A DNA stretch of 64,000 nucleotides, taken from NCBI RefSeq assembly GCF_019469205.1, contig NZ_CP048265.1, positions 2,604,001 to 2,668,000 of the forward strand, in the 5' to 3' direction. This stretch comes from Gilliamella sp. ESL0405. Its GTDB lineage: Bacteria; Pseudomonadota; Gammaproteobacteria; Enterobacterales; Orbaceae. This document shows, in pieces, positions 1-9,812 of this stretch (its first letter is position 1; the number at the start of each line of letters is the position of its first letter). Below the pieces are notes generated by a model that was given only the letters and a program-made list of their open reading frames with translations, had not been told where the DNA came from and made no database searches. Made by a program: the position numbers and the translations under genes.

Positions 1-710
1 GAAGCAATCAATAAAATGGTAAAATAGACTGAATTAAAATCGTTTGTTAAACCAAGTATCACCATGCAAGAAACCGCAACTATCTGTAATATACCAATGA
101 TTAAGGTATCATAATGACCAAATAAAATAGCGGTTGATTTAATGCCTATTTTCATATCATCGCTTCGATCAACCATGGCATACTCAGTATCATAAGCAAT
201 AGTCCAACAAATATTTGCTAAACATAGTAGCCAGCAAGTTAACGGAAACTCAGCAATAGTTGCCGCATAAACCATTGGAATACTCCAGCTAAATGCAATT
301 GCCAGAATAATTTGCGGAAAGTGAGTATAACGTTTCATAAACGGATAGATCATGGCGGTTAACAAGGCAAAGCCGGCAATAAGCCATGACAGCCTATTTA
401 ATGTCATCAATAGACCGGCCGCAATTAACAACAATATCAAAAGAGTATATAAGGCGTTTTTGGCTGTCAGGGCACCACGTGCCAATGGACGATCTTGCGT
501 TCGCTCGACATGCGCATCAAAATGGCGATCCGCATAATCATTTATCACACAACCGGCTGATCGCATAACAATGACACCTAGCACAAAAATAACGACAAGC
601 CCAACCGAAGGATGAGGATCAGCAAGCCATATTGCCGACAAAGTCGGCCAAAGTAGCAGTAAAATGCCGATAGGTTTATCTAATCGCATCAGTTGTATAT
701 AAGCTAACAT
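1..710 (-). CDS. ubiA: 4-hydroxybenzoate octaprenyltransferase UbiA (3' end outside window)
   Basis: Integral membrane prenyltransferase that joins the polyprenyl tail to 4-hydroxybenzoate in ubiquinone synthesis. Read on the minus strand, the ATG at 710 opens a frame that stays open to the left edge (236 codons; about 50 C-terminal residues are missing compared with the usual 290). The first Asp-rich motif NDYADRHFD lies at residues 57-65 and the second, YDTEYAMVDRSDD, near the left end; these bind the Mg-prenyl diphosphate. The start DKPIGILLLLWPTL matches the UbiA N-terminus. No ubiC (chorismate lyase) precedes it, unlike in E. coli; dmsD lies upstream, 184 bp away. Confidence 0.95.
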   Translation of the reverse strand, partial: MLAYIQLMRLDKPIGILLLLWPTLSAIWLADPHPSVGLVVIFVLGVIVMRSAGCVINDYADRHFDAHVERTQDRPLARGALTAKNALYTLLILLLIAAGLLMTLNRLSWLIAGFALLTAMIYPFMKRYTHFPQIILAIAFSWSIPMVYAATIAEFPLTCWLLCLANICWTIAYDTEYAMVDRSDDMKIGIKSTAILFGHYDTLIIGILQIVAVSCMVILGLTNDFNSVYFTILLIA

Positions 711-894
711 AACGTATATCTGTCCTCAATTATTATGGGCGGATTATACCTGATCTTGTTAAAGCTGCAATGCGGATAAATACCGTTTCTATTTGGCGCT
801 GCTGGATGTGTAAGCAATCAAATCAATTTACCTAATACGTGTCACATCCAAAACGGTTAATCTCACTAAAGCGATTAATTGTGGTAATAAAGCG

Positions 895-1470
895 TTACAA
901 CAAAAGTAAATACTGCTCTGCCACCACGGCTAACGCCCGATAAAATTGGCTAACTTGATTATGTTTTAATTGATCCAGATAAGCTGATGACCAAGTCATT
1001 AAATGTTCATCTATCAGTTGATTCGCCGCTTGCGTTTTTTGTTTTTCCAGCAATATCGCATAAGCGATTAACATTAAACCAAACTGATCTTCCGGCTCAT
1101 TCATACCGGTATTAAGCGTTAAACCATGCTGCTGTAAAAATTGACGATAGCGCTCTTGCGATTCCCCCATTAATAGTTTTTCTTGATCCAAATAGACTGA
1201 CCCCCATGGCGGGGCGGGCATTTTGCCTTGCCCTTCAAACAATAACGAGAATTGATAATCCAGATCGACATGGCTGATTTGGGTTGCCAATATCTGGCAT
1301 TGCTGGCTAATAAGTTCAGGATTTTGCCAATCCGCCAGTTGGTCAATATGCAATAGAGCCTCAAGCAGCGGCTCAACGGTTTGGCTATTAGGTGGATAAT
1401 AAAAAAAAGCACCCAGTACTTTTGCCAGGGTCGCACAAGTGAGATTATCGAATCTTTTCTCTTTATTCAT
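895..1470 (-). CDS. dmsD: TorD/DmsD-family Tat proofreading chaperone
   Basis: Cytoplasmic chaperone that binds the twin-arginine signal of a molybdoenzyme (here most likely DmsA) and holds it until the cofactor is inserted. The 191-residue form has the family signatures LAKVLGAFFYYPP near the N-terminus, PPWGSVYLD in the middle and NEPEDQFG, the hallmark TorD/DmsD motif. The frame is open to an ATG at 1524, which overlaps the end of dmsC, but alignment with E. coli DmsD favours the internal ATG at 1470; neither has a clear ribosome site. It is the last gene of dmsABC-dmsD. In E. coli dmsD instead sits in the ynfEFGH operon. Confidence 0.88.
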   Translation of the reverse strand: MNKEKRFDNLTCATLAKVLGAFFYYPPNSQTVEPLLEALLHIDQLADWQNPELISQQCQILATQISHVDLDYQFSLLFEGQGKMPAPPWGSVYLDQEKLLMGESQERYRQFLQQHGLTLNTGMNEPEDQFGLMLIAYAILLEKQKTQAANQLIDEHLMTWSSAYLDQLKHNQVSQFYRALAVVAEQYLLLL

Positions 1471-1505
1471 TGACGTTACTTGTTGTCGATCAGTTATATT
1501 GTTAA

Positions 1506-2345
1506 TTATAGCGGTATCATCCATAAATTATAAAAGGCAATACGGCCACAAACTTCAGCAATAAACACACAAGCAAAAGCAGTAAGATAAATTATTGCAT
1601 TATGTTTGGCTCGGTAAATGTTAAAAGCAACCAATAGTAGTGCCACTATGATTAACATGCACTCGGCAATCATCCAACTTGCTTGCGCACAAGCCAGCTC
1701 CGGGCTTATGGTCGTCATTAAATTATAATAGGGAATTTTTAATAATATAATCAATAGACTACCAATAAGAAAAGCTGCATTGCCTAAACGATATAACCCA
1801 AGCATTGCGCTAGCAATTCCACCCAACGCCAGCATCGCTGTATACATTTGAATTGCAGTGTAGTTGGTATCCCATGTTTTCACTGTTGGTAGCATGTAAG
1901 TTAGAACAATCGTCCACACAAAAACTAAACTCAGTAGGATTAAGATGATGGCTATCAGCTGGTTGATATAGGGAAGGCGATTAATCTTTAAACAAAGCGG
2001 TTTAATCAATTTCAGTTTTTGGCTATCCGGATTGAGAGAAAAGTAGTGGATTAATACTGAGGCGAATGTAACACCAAATACCACACCAAAAGTGAAAATC
2101 TCATTACTCATCGGCGAACGTCCAATCCCATAGATCACATTTAACGCCCGCAAAGGATGCCCTAAATGGAATGAGGCAAGCAGCATACCAATAGCCATAA
2201 AAACCAGTGCTAACAGATTAATTTTTTGACGAATAATGGGATTAGCTTGTGAACAATTCATTAAGCAAGATAAGCTGCTTAACAGCACCATTCCGGCAGA
2301 TAATTGCCCAAATACCGTAAAAAAAACCAATGGTAATTCATGCAT
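1506..2345 (-). CDS. dmsC: DMSO reductase membrane anchor subunit DmsC
   Basis: Multi-span inner-membrane subunit that oxidises menaquinol and anchors the DmsAB catalytic dimer. The 279-residue protein starts MHELPLVFFTVFGQLSAGMVL, as in the DmsC/NrfD-like family, and shows about eight hydrophobic segments with FHLGHPLRALNVIYGIGRSP in the second loop. The start at 2345 is preceded by a strong GGAGG; the frame runs further upstream into dmsB but lacks family similarity there. It begins right after the dmsB stop, so the two are translationally linked. Its stop overlaps the alternative dmsD start. Confidence 0.93.
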   Translation of the reverse strand: MHELPLVFFTVFGQLSAGMVLLSSLSCLMNCSQANPIIRQKINLLALVFMAIGMLLASFHLGHPLRALNVIYGIGRSPMSNEIFTFGVVFGVTFASVLIHYFSLNPDSQKLKLIKPLCLKINRLPYINQLIAIILILLSLVFVWTIVLTYMLPTVKTWDTNYTAIQMYTAMLALGGIASAMLGLYRLGNAAFLIGSLLIILLKIPYYNLMTTISPELACAQASWMIAECMLIIVALLLVAFNIYRAKHNAIIYLTAFACVFIAEVCGRIAFYNLWMIPL

Positions 2346-2346
2346 A

Positions 2347-2970
2347 TTATACCTCCTCCGGATTGAGCACTTTTCCTTGTGTATCGCCTGAGCTTTTAGC
2401 CAAAGCATGTGGTTTGATAACAATATTCGGTTTAGTCAACTCTGCATTAGGCAAAGGGGCAATATTACGTTCATCACCATGACGCTCACGTAATTTCCCT
2501 ATCTCGTCAAAGTCTAAAGCACGCTGTGGGCAAGATTCGACGCACACAGGCTTTAAGCCTTCGGCTACACGCTCATAACAACCATCGCATTTTGACATAA
2601 CCCGCTTTTGATGATCAAACTGTGGCGCACCATATGGACAGCGCATTTCGCAATAGCGGCAACCAATACACACATCTTGATTAACAACCACTAAGCCGTC
2701 TTGTTGGCGTTTATGCATCGCACCAGTTGGACAACCTTGCACGCAAGTTGGTTGCTCACAATGATTACATGAGATTGACAAATAATAAGTAAAAGTATCA
2801 TTTTGCCAAATCCCGTCCACTTGTTGCCACGATCCACCACCATACTCATAAACTCGGCGAAAATGCACGCCCAGCGCATTATCTTTTTCGTCTTTACAGC
2901 TCAACTGACAGGTTTTACACCCGGTACATTTGGAAGAATCAATAAAGAATCCATATTGCATTTTAATCAT
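2347..2970 (-). CDS. dmsB: DMSO reductase iron-sulfur subunit DmsB
   Basis: Electron-transfer subunit that carries electrons from DmsC to the molybdenum site in DmsA through four [4Fe-4S] clusters. The 207-residue protein carries four cysteine groups: CTGCKTCQLSC near residue 15, CNHCEQPTCVQGCP, CIGCRYCEMRCP and CDGCYERV with a closing CVESCP. Length and sequence match E. coli DmsB closely (MxxQYGFFIDSSKCTGC start, TKPNIVIKP tail). It lies 12 bp downstream of dmsA and touches dmsC. It has no signal peptide of its own and would be exported by hitch-hiking on the DmsA Tat signal. Confidence 0.96.
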   Translation of the reverse strand: MIKMQYGFFIDSSKCTGCKTCQLSCKDEKDNALGVHFRRVYEYGGGSWQQVDGIWQNDTFTYYLSISCNHCEQPTCVQGCPTGAMHKRQQDGLVVVNQDVCIGCRYCEMRCPYGAPQFDHQKRVMSKCDGCYERVAEGLKPVCVESCPQRALDFDEIGKLRERHGDERNIAPLPNAELTKPNIVIKPHALAKSSGDTQGKVLNPEEV

Positions 2971-2982
2971 CTCCCTTTTTAA

Positions 2983-5430
2983 TTATGATGCCGCTGGCAT
3001 AGTTGATAATGGTTTGATTTCAACCAAATTAGTATGCTGCGAATTTGACTTCGCTAACACTGACGGGCGCAATGAGGTTAAACGATTAATACAACCACCA
3101 ATATCCACACCAGCAGCATTAGTTTTTGCCCATAGCCCTTGAGGTATAGCGATCACGCCCGGTAATATACGAGGCGTGACTTTAGCCGGAATATAAAGCC
3201 GACCACGATCATTAAATACTTCAACTAATTGCCCATGCTTTATTTGTCTTTGTTCAGCATCAATTGGGTTAATCCAAACGCTACTGGCAACAGCTTCTCG
3301 TAGTTGGGGAAGATTACTATAAGAGGAGTGACAATGCCCTTTAATATGAAATCCAATCATTTGCAGCGGATATTTATCGCGTTTTTGTTGATCCTCACTC
3401 CCTTCAATAGCTGGCAAATAAGCAGGAATTGGGTAGAGTTTATCGTCCGGCTCAATCTCCCATTCACCCGCTATTTTTGCCAGCGCTTCTGAATAAATTT
3501 CAATTTTGCCGGACGGGGTATTTAATGGCTGATTAATCGGATCATCCCGGAATGCTTTTAAGGCAATTTGCGCATCACTATCCGCTAACTTACGATCGAC
3601 AATACCTTTACCGTCAGTGTCAGCAAAAGGCGGTAAATCAGGATTTTGCTTGCGCATTCTTTCATAGCTATACGCTATCCATTCATCTTGCGTCCGCCCT
3701 TCAGTAAATTTATCTTTCACGCCCATTTTTTCTGATAACTCAGTTAACACATCATAAGACGATCGATTTTCCCAAAGCGGCTTAATAGCCCGTTGCATAC
3801 GAATAACATAATGGTAAGCGCCGGATGCATAAGAATTATTAATTAAATCGTTACTTTCCACTGATGACACATCCGGTAATAACAGATCAGCATAGCGTGC
3901 TGATGCGGTCATATGAGTATCCCACACTAAGATAAATTCGCATTGAGATTCATCTTGTAAAATTTGGTGTGTTCGATTGAGATCAGCATGCTGATTACCA
4001 ATTACATTACTGGCGTAACTCCAGATAAACTTGATACCGACATCCAATTTATCTTTACCGAGTATATAAGCATTCTTCGCGGTCATGCTCTGCGGTGATT
4101 CGATCGCTTTAGTCCATAAAAAAAATGGAATACTGGTTTTAATCGGATTTAATAAATTCAGACCCGGAACCGGATAAGTCACGCTTCCGCCCCAAGTACC
4201 AATATTGGTGCCCGGTTTACCAAATTGACCAGTGATAATAGGCAATATCATAATTGCTCTTGTAGTATGCTCACCATTTTGCCAACGTTGTGCTCCCCAG
4301 CCTTGCGAAATCCATGCTGCTTTAGCGTTGACAATATCTAAGGCAAGTTTACGAATTTGTTTAGCGGGAATACCGGTTTTTTTTGCAGCCCACTCCGGCG
4401 TTTTCGGTGTTCTATCATCACCTAAACCTAAAATATAAGATTTATAATCACTAAAAGGGGGTGCGCTATCCGGCAATGAATCAGCATTCCAACCCACACA
4501 ATATTGATTAAGCATTGCCTCATCAATTTTATCTTCTTCCAGTAAAGCATAGCCAATTGCGGCAACTAACGCCGCATCGGTACCGGGAATAATCGGGATC
4601 CACTCGGCATTATAGCCAACTACACTTTCGCTACGCCGAGGATCGATAATAATCACTCTGGCTTTACTTTGCGCTAAAGCATGAAACAGTTCCGTTACTT
4701 GCCCACCGCCTGACATTCGCGTTTCTGCAACATTATGTCCAAACATAACAACCAAATCTGAATGTTTAATTTGATCGATAAGTGACTCTTTAGCATTGCC
4801 ATAAATATAAGGCTGAATAGCAGTTATCTGTCCACTTGAGTAATCGCCATGATAATTTAGATAACCACCGATAGTACTTAAAAACCGTCTACAAGCACTG
4901 CGCCCGGCGATATTTGCGCCGGTGGTACCTGTTCCATATTGACAATAGATAGCTTCATTGCCATAACGATTAATGGTGTATTTAAGTTTATCCGCCAATA
5001 AATTTATTGCTTCATCCCAGCTAATACGTTTAAATTTACCTTCACCACGCTTACCTATTCGCACCATAGGGTATTTTAAACGCTCCGGATCGTAAGTTCG
5101 CCAGCGTACCGCTCGCCCTCGCAAACATGGGCGAATTTGATGTTGACCGAAGATAGGATCATTAATACCGTCTTCGGATGAGATTTTAGTAATAATATCG
5201 TTTTTAACATGGACTTTTAGTGGGCAGCGGCTACCACAATTGACTAAACAGGCGCTGTAAAAAATTTTTTCTTTATTGGTGGGATTAGGCGTGTTACTGT
5301 TATCATCCAACTTTGGTTCGGCATAAGCGAAAGGCGATTGAATCGTATTAGTTAGTGCAGCTACGCTACCAATAGCGATTGATTTTTGTAAAAAATCACG
5401 ACGTGTTATCTTATGTTCTGACTTGCTCAT
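2983..5430 (-). CDS. dmsA: DMSO reductase molybdopterin catalytic subunit DmsA
   Basis: Catalytic subunit of the anaerobic S-/N-oxide reductase, facing the periplasm and using a bis-MGD molybdenum cofactor. The 815-residue protein begins with a Tat signal: the twin arginine in TRRDFLQK (residues 9-16), a hydrophobic stretch and AYA. A [4Fe-4S] cysteine set follows at C61, C65, C69 and C102. YSSGQI at about 197-202 aligns with the Ser ligand of molybdenum in E. coli DmsA. It is the first gene of dmsABC-dmsD. Its upstream region carries a 20-bp motif that also occurs at the fnr-like/cupin promoter (see findings). The natural substrate in the host cannot be told from sequence. Confidence 0.95.
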   Translation of the reverse strand: MSKSEHKITRRDFLQKSIAIGSVAALTNTIQSPFAYAEPKLDDNSNTPNPTNKEKIFYSACLVNCGSRCPLKVHVKNDIITKISSEDGINDPIFGQHQIRPCLRGRAVRWRTYDPERLKYPMVRIGKRGEGKFKRISWDEAINLLADKLKYTINRYGNEAIYCQYGTGTTGANIAGRSACRRFLSTIGGYLNYHGDYSSGQITAIQPYIYGNAKESLIDQIKHSDLVVMFGHNVAETRMSGGGQVTELFHALAQSKARVIIIDPRRSESVVGYNAEWIPIIPGTDAALVAAIGYALLEEDKIDEAMLNQYCVGWNADSLPDSAPPFSDYKSYILGLGDDRTPKTPEWAAKKTGIPAKQIRKLALDIVNAKAAWISQGWGAQRWQNGEHTTRAIMILPIITGQFGKPGTNIGTWGGSVTYPVPGLNLLNPIKTSIPFFLWTKAIESPQSMTAKNAYILGKDKLDVGIKFIWSYASNVIGNQHADLNRTHQILQDESQCEFILVWDTHMTASARYADLLLPDVSSVESNDLINNSYASGAYHYVIRMQRAIKPLWENRSSYDVLTELSEKMGVKDKFTEGRTQDEWIAYSYERMRKQNPDLPPFADTDGKGIVDRKLADSDAQIALKAFRDDPINQPLNTPSGKIEIYSEALAKIAGEWEIEPDDKLYPIPAYLPAIEGSEDQQKRDKYPLQMIGFHIKGHCHSSYSNLPQLREAVASSVWINPIDAEQRQIKHGQLVEVFNDRGRLYIPAKVTPRILPGVIAIPQGLWAKTNAAGVDIGGCINRLTSLRPSVLAKSNSQHTNLVEIKPLSTMPAAS

Positions 5431-5535
5431 TTGGTTCCCTTATTTCTTATTGGGATAGGGTTATGATAATACTATCGTTACAATAATTAAACTTAAAAAA
5501 CCATAAAAATTGCCATTAACTTAAAATAAATTAAT

Positions 5536-5555
5536 GAAATAAGAATTATTATCAA
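5536..5555 (-). promoter_or_regulatory. 20-bp motif upstream of dmsA, shared with the fnr-like/cupin promoter
   Basis: On the minus strand it reads TTGATAATAATTCTTATTTC, about 106-125 bp upstream of the dmsA start. The same 20 bases, with one change, lie at 31968-31987. It starts with TTGAT, the half-site of Fnr-type regulators, but the second half is not ATCAA. It could be an activator site for an Fnr/Dnr relative. A Fur-like reading (TGATAAT-A-ATTCTTA) is also possible. Confidence 0.5.
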
Positions 5556-5628
5556 TTAATGGATGATCATTACAGCTGATTTGTCATTCATTATAAATTT
5601 AAATTCATACATCTTAATGAAACATTGG

Positions 5629-5634
5629 TATAAT
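5629..5634 (+). promoter_or_regulatory. -10 element upstream of parE
   Basis: A perfect TATAAT lies 32 bp before the parE start. No good -35 hexamer is found at 16-18 bp, so the promoter is only partly supported. The start codon follows GAAAAATT, without an obvious ribosome site. Confidence 0.4.
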
Positions 5635-5665
5635 AAGCCCATTTAATCGAATAATTAGAAAAATT

Positions 5666-7555
5666 ATGTCACAATCCACTTATAACGCCGTTGATATTGA
5701 AGTCCTTAAAGGACTCGATCCCGTTCGTCATCGTCCGGGTATGTATACTGACACAGCTCGCCCAAATCATTTAGGGCAAGAAGTTATTGATAACAGTGTC
5801 GATGAAGCGATAGCAGGTCATGCTCGTCAAGTTAAAGTCACGCTTTATGAAGATAATTCATTGGAAGTGATTGATGATGGACGAGGCATGCCGGTTGATA
5901 TTCACCCCGAAGAGGGTGTGCCGGCAATTGAGTTATTACTCTGCCGTTTGCACGCTGGTGGTAAATTTTCGAATAAAAATTACCAATTTTCCGGTGGACT
6001 TCACGGTGTGGGTATCTCGGTGGTTAATGCCTTATCAAAACGCGTTGAAGTAACGGTTAACCGTGACGGACAAGTGTACCAAATCGCTTTTGAAAATGGC
6101 GATAAAGTGGAAGATTTGCACGTCATTGGTACTTGTGGTCGCCGTAATACCGGTACTAAAGTCCATTTTTGGCCAGACGAAAAATATTTTGATTCGCCAA
6201 GATTTTCGGTGCCTCGTTTATCTCATCTGCTTAAAGCTAAAGCGGTGCTTTGCCCGGGACTGGAGATTATCTTTAAAGATAAAATCAACAACACCGAACA
6301 ACGCTGGTGTTATCAAGATGGCTTAAAAGATTATCTCATGGAGTCCGTGAGTGGTTACACACTACTACCTCAAGAGCCGTTCACCGGAAGCCATACTGGC
6401 GACACCGAAGCAGTTGAATGGGCACTACTTTGGTTACCGGAAGGAGGCGAGCTGTTAACGGAAAGCTATGTTAACTTAATCCCAACGGTGCAAGGTGGTA
6501 CCCATGTTAATGGTCTACGTCAAGGACTACTTGATGCAATGCGAGAATTTTGTGAATTTCGCAACTTGTTACCACGAGGCTTAAAACTCACTGCCGATGA
6601 TATTTGGGAACGTTGTGCTTATGTATTATCAGTAAAAATGCAAGAGCCCCAGTTTGCCGGACAAACCAAAGAACGTTTATCATCACGACAAAGTGCGGCT
6701 TTTGTTTCAGCCATTGTTAAAGATGCCTTTAGCCTTTGGCTAAATCAACATGTACAAGTCGCTGAATTACTGGCTGAAATGGTGATTTCAAGCGCACAAA
6801 AACGGCTTAGAGCCTCAAAAAAAGTTATCCGTAAAAAATTGACCAGTGGTCCGGCGCTTCCGGGCAAACTTGCCGACTGCTCATCACAAGATTTGAGCCG
6901 AACAGAACTGTTTTTAGTGGAAGGAGATTCTGCGGGCGGTTCAGCTAAACAAGCACGCGATCGGGAATATCAAGCAATAATGCCGTTAAAAGGTAAAATT
7001 TTAAATACTTGGGAAGTCTCATCAGACGAAGTATTAGGCTCACAAGAGATCCACGATATCTCTGTTGCCATAGGCATTGACCCGGATAGTGATGATTTAA
7101 GCCAATTACGATATGGTAAAATTTGTATATTAGCCGATGCCGATTCTGACGGTTTACATATCGCTACACTTCTTTGTGCGCTATTTGTGCGTCATTTTAA
7201 AGCCATGGTTGAACATGGGCATGTCTTTGTTGCTATGCCACCACTATATCGAATCGATCTGGGTAAAGAAGTGCATTACGCCTTAGATGAAGAAGAAAAA
7301 GAAGGGATTTTAGATCAACTAAAACGGAAAAAAGGCAAACCGAATGTCCAACGTTTTAAAGGTCTTGGTGAAATGAATCCACTGCAATTACGTGAAACCA
7401 CCATGGATCCCAATACTCGCCGTTTAGTACAGTTATCATTGGATAATTCAGAAGAAACGATGGCGTTAATGGATATGTTACTTGCTAAAAAGCGTTCAGA
7501 AGATCGCCGTGAATGGTTGCAAGAAAAAGGTGATCAAGTCCAACTTGATGTCTAA
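5666..7555 (+). CDS. parE: DNA topoisomerase IV subunit B (ParE)
   Basis: ATPase subunit of topoisomerase IV, which decatenates daughter chromosomes. The 629-residue length is the family norm. The GHKL ATPase is seen in VIDNSVDEAIAGHA (Mg-binding Asn/Glu) and GGLHGVGISVVNALS; the TOPRIM domain has LVEGDSAGGSAKQARDR near residue 415 and the DADSDG acidic triad. The N-terminal YNAVDIEVLKGLDPVR matches E. coli ParE, which separates it from GyrB. parC follows 27 bp downstream, so the two are presumably co-transcribed. Confidence 0.97.
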   Translation: MSQSTYNAVDIEVLKGLDPVRHRPGMYTDTARPNHLGQEVIDNSVDEAIAGHARQVKVTLYEDNSLEVIDDGRGMPVDIHPEEGVPAIELLLCRLHAGGKFSNKNYQFSGGLHGVGISVVNALSKRVEVTVNRDGQVYQIAFENGDKVEDLHVIGTCGRRNTGTKVHFWPDEKYFDSPRFSVPRLSHLLKAKAVLCPGLEIIFKDKINNTEQRWCYQDGLKDYLMESVSGYTLLPQEPFTGSHTGDTEAVEWALLWLPEGGELLTESYVNLIPTVQGGTHVNGLRQGLLDAMREFCEFRNLLPRGLKLTADDIWERCAYVLSVKMQEPQFAGQTKERLSSRQSAAFVSAIVKDAFSLWLNQHVQVAELLAEMVISSAQKRLRASKKVIRKKLTSGPALPGKLADCSSQDLSRTELFLVEGDSAGGSAKQARDREYQAIMPLKGKILNTWEVSSDEVLGSQEIHDISVAIGIDPDSDDLSQLRYGKICILADADSDGLHIATLLCALFVRHFKAMVEHGHVFVAMPPLYRIDLGKEVHYALDEEEKEGILDQLKRKKGKPNVQRFKGLGEMNPLQLRETTMDPNTRRLVQLSLDNSEETMALMDMLLAKKRSEDRREWLQEKGDQVQLDV

Positions 7556-7582
7556 CATAAAGAATGATTTAGAGGAACAATA

Positions 7583-9811
7583 ATGAGTGAGATAACTCAT
7601 GACGGAGTAGAAGTTCAGTCGCTACGTACTTTTACAGAGAGCGCATATTTAAACTACTCAATGTATGTCATTATGGATCGTGCACTGCCGTTTATCGGTG
7701 ACGGTTTAAAACCTGTGCAACGCCGTATTGTTTATGCCATGTCTGAATTGGGGCTTAATGCTCAGGCTAAATTTAAAAAATCTGCTCGTACAGTCGGTGA
7801 CGTATTAGGTAAATATCACCCACATGGTGATAGCGCCTGTTATGAAGCAATGGTACTTATGGCACAGCCATTTTCCTACCGTTATCCATTAGTAGACGGT
7901 CAAGGTAACTGGGGGGCGCCGGACGATCCAAAATCCTTTGCCGCCATGCGGTATACCGAATCACGCCTATCGAAATATGCTGAATTACTATTAGGCGAGC
8001 TTGGGCAAGGTACTGTTGATTATACGCCTAACTTTGACGGAACGTTACAAGAGCCGAAAATGTTACCGGCAAGATTACCCAATATCTTATTAAATGGCAC
8101 CACCGGTATTGCCGTCGGTATGGCAACGGACATACCACCACATAATATTCGTGAAGTGGCAAACGCTGCTATTATGTTAGCAGATAATCCAAATGCGACT
8201 TTAACTGAAGTAATGGCTCACATACAAGGGCCGGACTTCCCTACTGAAGCGGAAATCATTACCCCACCACAAGATATTGAAAAAATCTATAAAACAGGTC
8301 GTGGCTCCATTCGAATGCGAGCGGTGTGGAAAAAAGAAGACGGCGACATCGTCATTACCGATTTACCGCATCAAGTATCCGGTGCCAAAATTCTTGAGCA
8401 GATTGCGGCGCAAATGCGAGCCAAAAAATTACCGTTAATTGAAGATTTACGGGATGAATCGGATCATGAAAACCCAACTCGACTGGTCATTGTGCCTCGT
8501 TCAAATCGTGTTGATTTAGAACAGGTAATGAACCACCTATTTGCCACCACCGATCTGGAAAAAAGCTATCGGGTCAATATGAACATGATTGGGCTGGACA
8601 ATCGCCCGTCGGTTAAAGGTTTAGTTGAGATCTTAACCGAATGGTTAGCCTATCGTCGCAATACCGTAACCAGACGTTTAAACTATCGTTTAGACAAGGT
8701 GTTAAAGCGCCTTCATATTTTAGACGGTCTACTTATTGCATTTTTAAATATTGATGAAGTGATTGAAATTATTCGCTATCAGGATGATCCCAAAGCCGAA
8801 CTGATGCGCCGTTTCGATTTAAGTGAAATCCAGTCTGAAGCGATCTTAGAGTTAAAACTTCGCCATTTAGCCAAATTAGAAGAGATGCGTATCAAAGGTG
8901 AGCAAAGTGAGCTGGCAAAAGAGCGTGATCAACTGCAAGCACTGTTATCTTCGCCAAGAAAACTCAGTAACCTTATCAAAAAAGAGTTACAACAAGATGC
9001 GGAAAAATATGGCGATGATCGCCGTTCGCCAATTGTTGAACGTAGCGAAGCTAAAGCAATTACCGAACAAGAATTAATACCGTCTGAACCGGTTACCATT
9101 GTCTTATCTGAAATGGGTTGGGTCAGAGCGGCAAAAGGTCACGACATCGATCCAGTCGGGTTAAGTTATAAAGCCGGCGACAGCTTTAAGGCAGCAGCCA
9201 AAGGTAAGAGTAATCAACCGGTTGTGTTTATTGACTCAACCGGCCGTAGTTACGCTGTAGAGCCAAACACCTTGCCATCGGCACGAGGTCAAGGCGAGCC
9301 ACTTACCGGTAAACTGGCATTGCCGGCAGGTGCTACCGTTGAAAAAGTACTTATGTCAGCCAATGATAATCAGAAATTCTTACTGGCCTCAAGTGCCGGC
9401 TATGGGTTTATTTGTCGGTTTAGTGATTTAGTAACCCGTAACCGAAACGGTAAAGCGATTATCAACCTATCAAATAACGCAAATGTGCTTGATCCAGTTG
9501 AGATCACCAATGAAGATAGCTTATTGTTATCGATTTCTAAAGCTGGTCGGATGCTAATATTCCCAGTAAAAGATCTGCCGGAACTGGCGAAAGGCAAAGG
9601 AAATAAAATAATCTCCCTGTCCGGGGCTGACGATAGCCTAGCTTATTTGCAGTTAATTACGCCGGAAACGTCGATAACCCTATATGTTGGTAAACGCAAA
9701 CTGACACTTTATCCGGCTGATTTAGAAAAATTTAGAGCAGAGCGAGCACGTAAAGGGACGTCTCTTCCTCGCGGACTGCAAAAGATAGATAAAATAGAGG
9801 TGAACGAATAA
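7583..9811 (+). CDS. parC: DNA topoisomerase IV subunit A (ParC)
   Basis: Breakage-reunion subunit of topoisomerase IV. The 742-residue protein has the catalytic tyrosine in [11 protein letters not shown] (Y124) and the quinolone-determining stretch [14 protein letters not shown], with S84 and E88 (E. coli S80/E84) in wild-type state. The C-terminal part carries degenerate beta-pinwheel repeats rather than the GyrA box, as expected for ParC. It is preceded by AGAGGAAC. Its stop is separated from the djlA start by a single base, so djlA is probably translated by coupling. Confidence 0.97.
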   Translation: MSEITHDGVEVQSLRTFTESAYLNYSMYVIMDRALPFIGDGLKPVQRRIVYAMSELGLNAQAKFKKSARTVGDVLGKYHPHGDSACYEAMVLMAQPFSYRYPLVDGQGNWGAPDDPKSFAAMRYTESRLSKYAELLLGELGQGTVDYTPNFDGTLQEPKMLPARLPNILLNGTTGIAVGMATDIPPHNIREVANAAIMLADNPNATLTEVMAHIQGPDFPTEAEIITPPQDIEKIYKTGRGSIRMRAVWKKEDGDIVITDLPHQVSGAKILEQIAAQMRAKKLPLIEDLRDESDHENPTRLVIVPRSNRVDLEQVMNHLFATTDLEKSYRVNMNMIGLDNRPSVKGLVEILTEWLAYRRNTVTRRLNYRLDKVLKRLHILDGLLIAFLNIDEVIEIIRYQDDPKAELMRRFDLSEIQSEAILELKLRHLAKLEEMRIKGEQSELAKERDQLQALLSSPRKLSNLIKKELQQDAEKYGDDRRSPIVERSEAKAITEQELIPSEPVTIVLSEMGWVRAAKGHDIDPVGLSYKAGDSFKAAAKGKSNQPVVFIDSTGRSYAVEPNTLPSARGQGEPLTGKLALPAGATVEKVLMSANDNQKFLLASSAGYGFICRFSDLVTRNRNGKAIINLSNNANVLDPVEITNEDSLLLSISKAGRMLIFPVKDLPELAKGKGNKIISLSGADDSLAYLQLITPETSITLYVGKRKLTLYPADLEKFRAERARKGTSLPRGLQKIDKIEVNE

Positions 9812-9812
9812 T

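Noticed and set aside
5536-5555. Full Fnr palindrome at dmsA
   Set aside because: Only the TTGAT half is present; the second half (ATTCT) does not match ATCAA.
5536-5555. Fur box at dmsA and the cupin promoter
   Set aside because: A 7-1-7 reading matches on one side (TGATAAT) but poorly on the other, and neither gene is an obvious iron gene. Kept only as an alternative.
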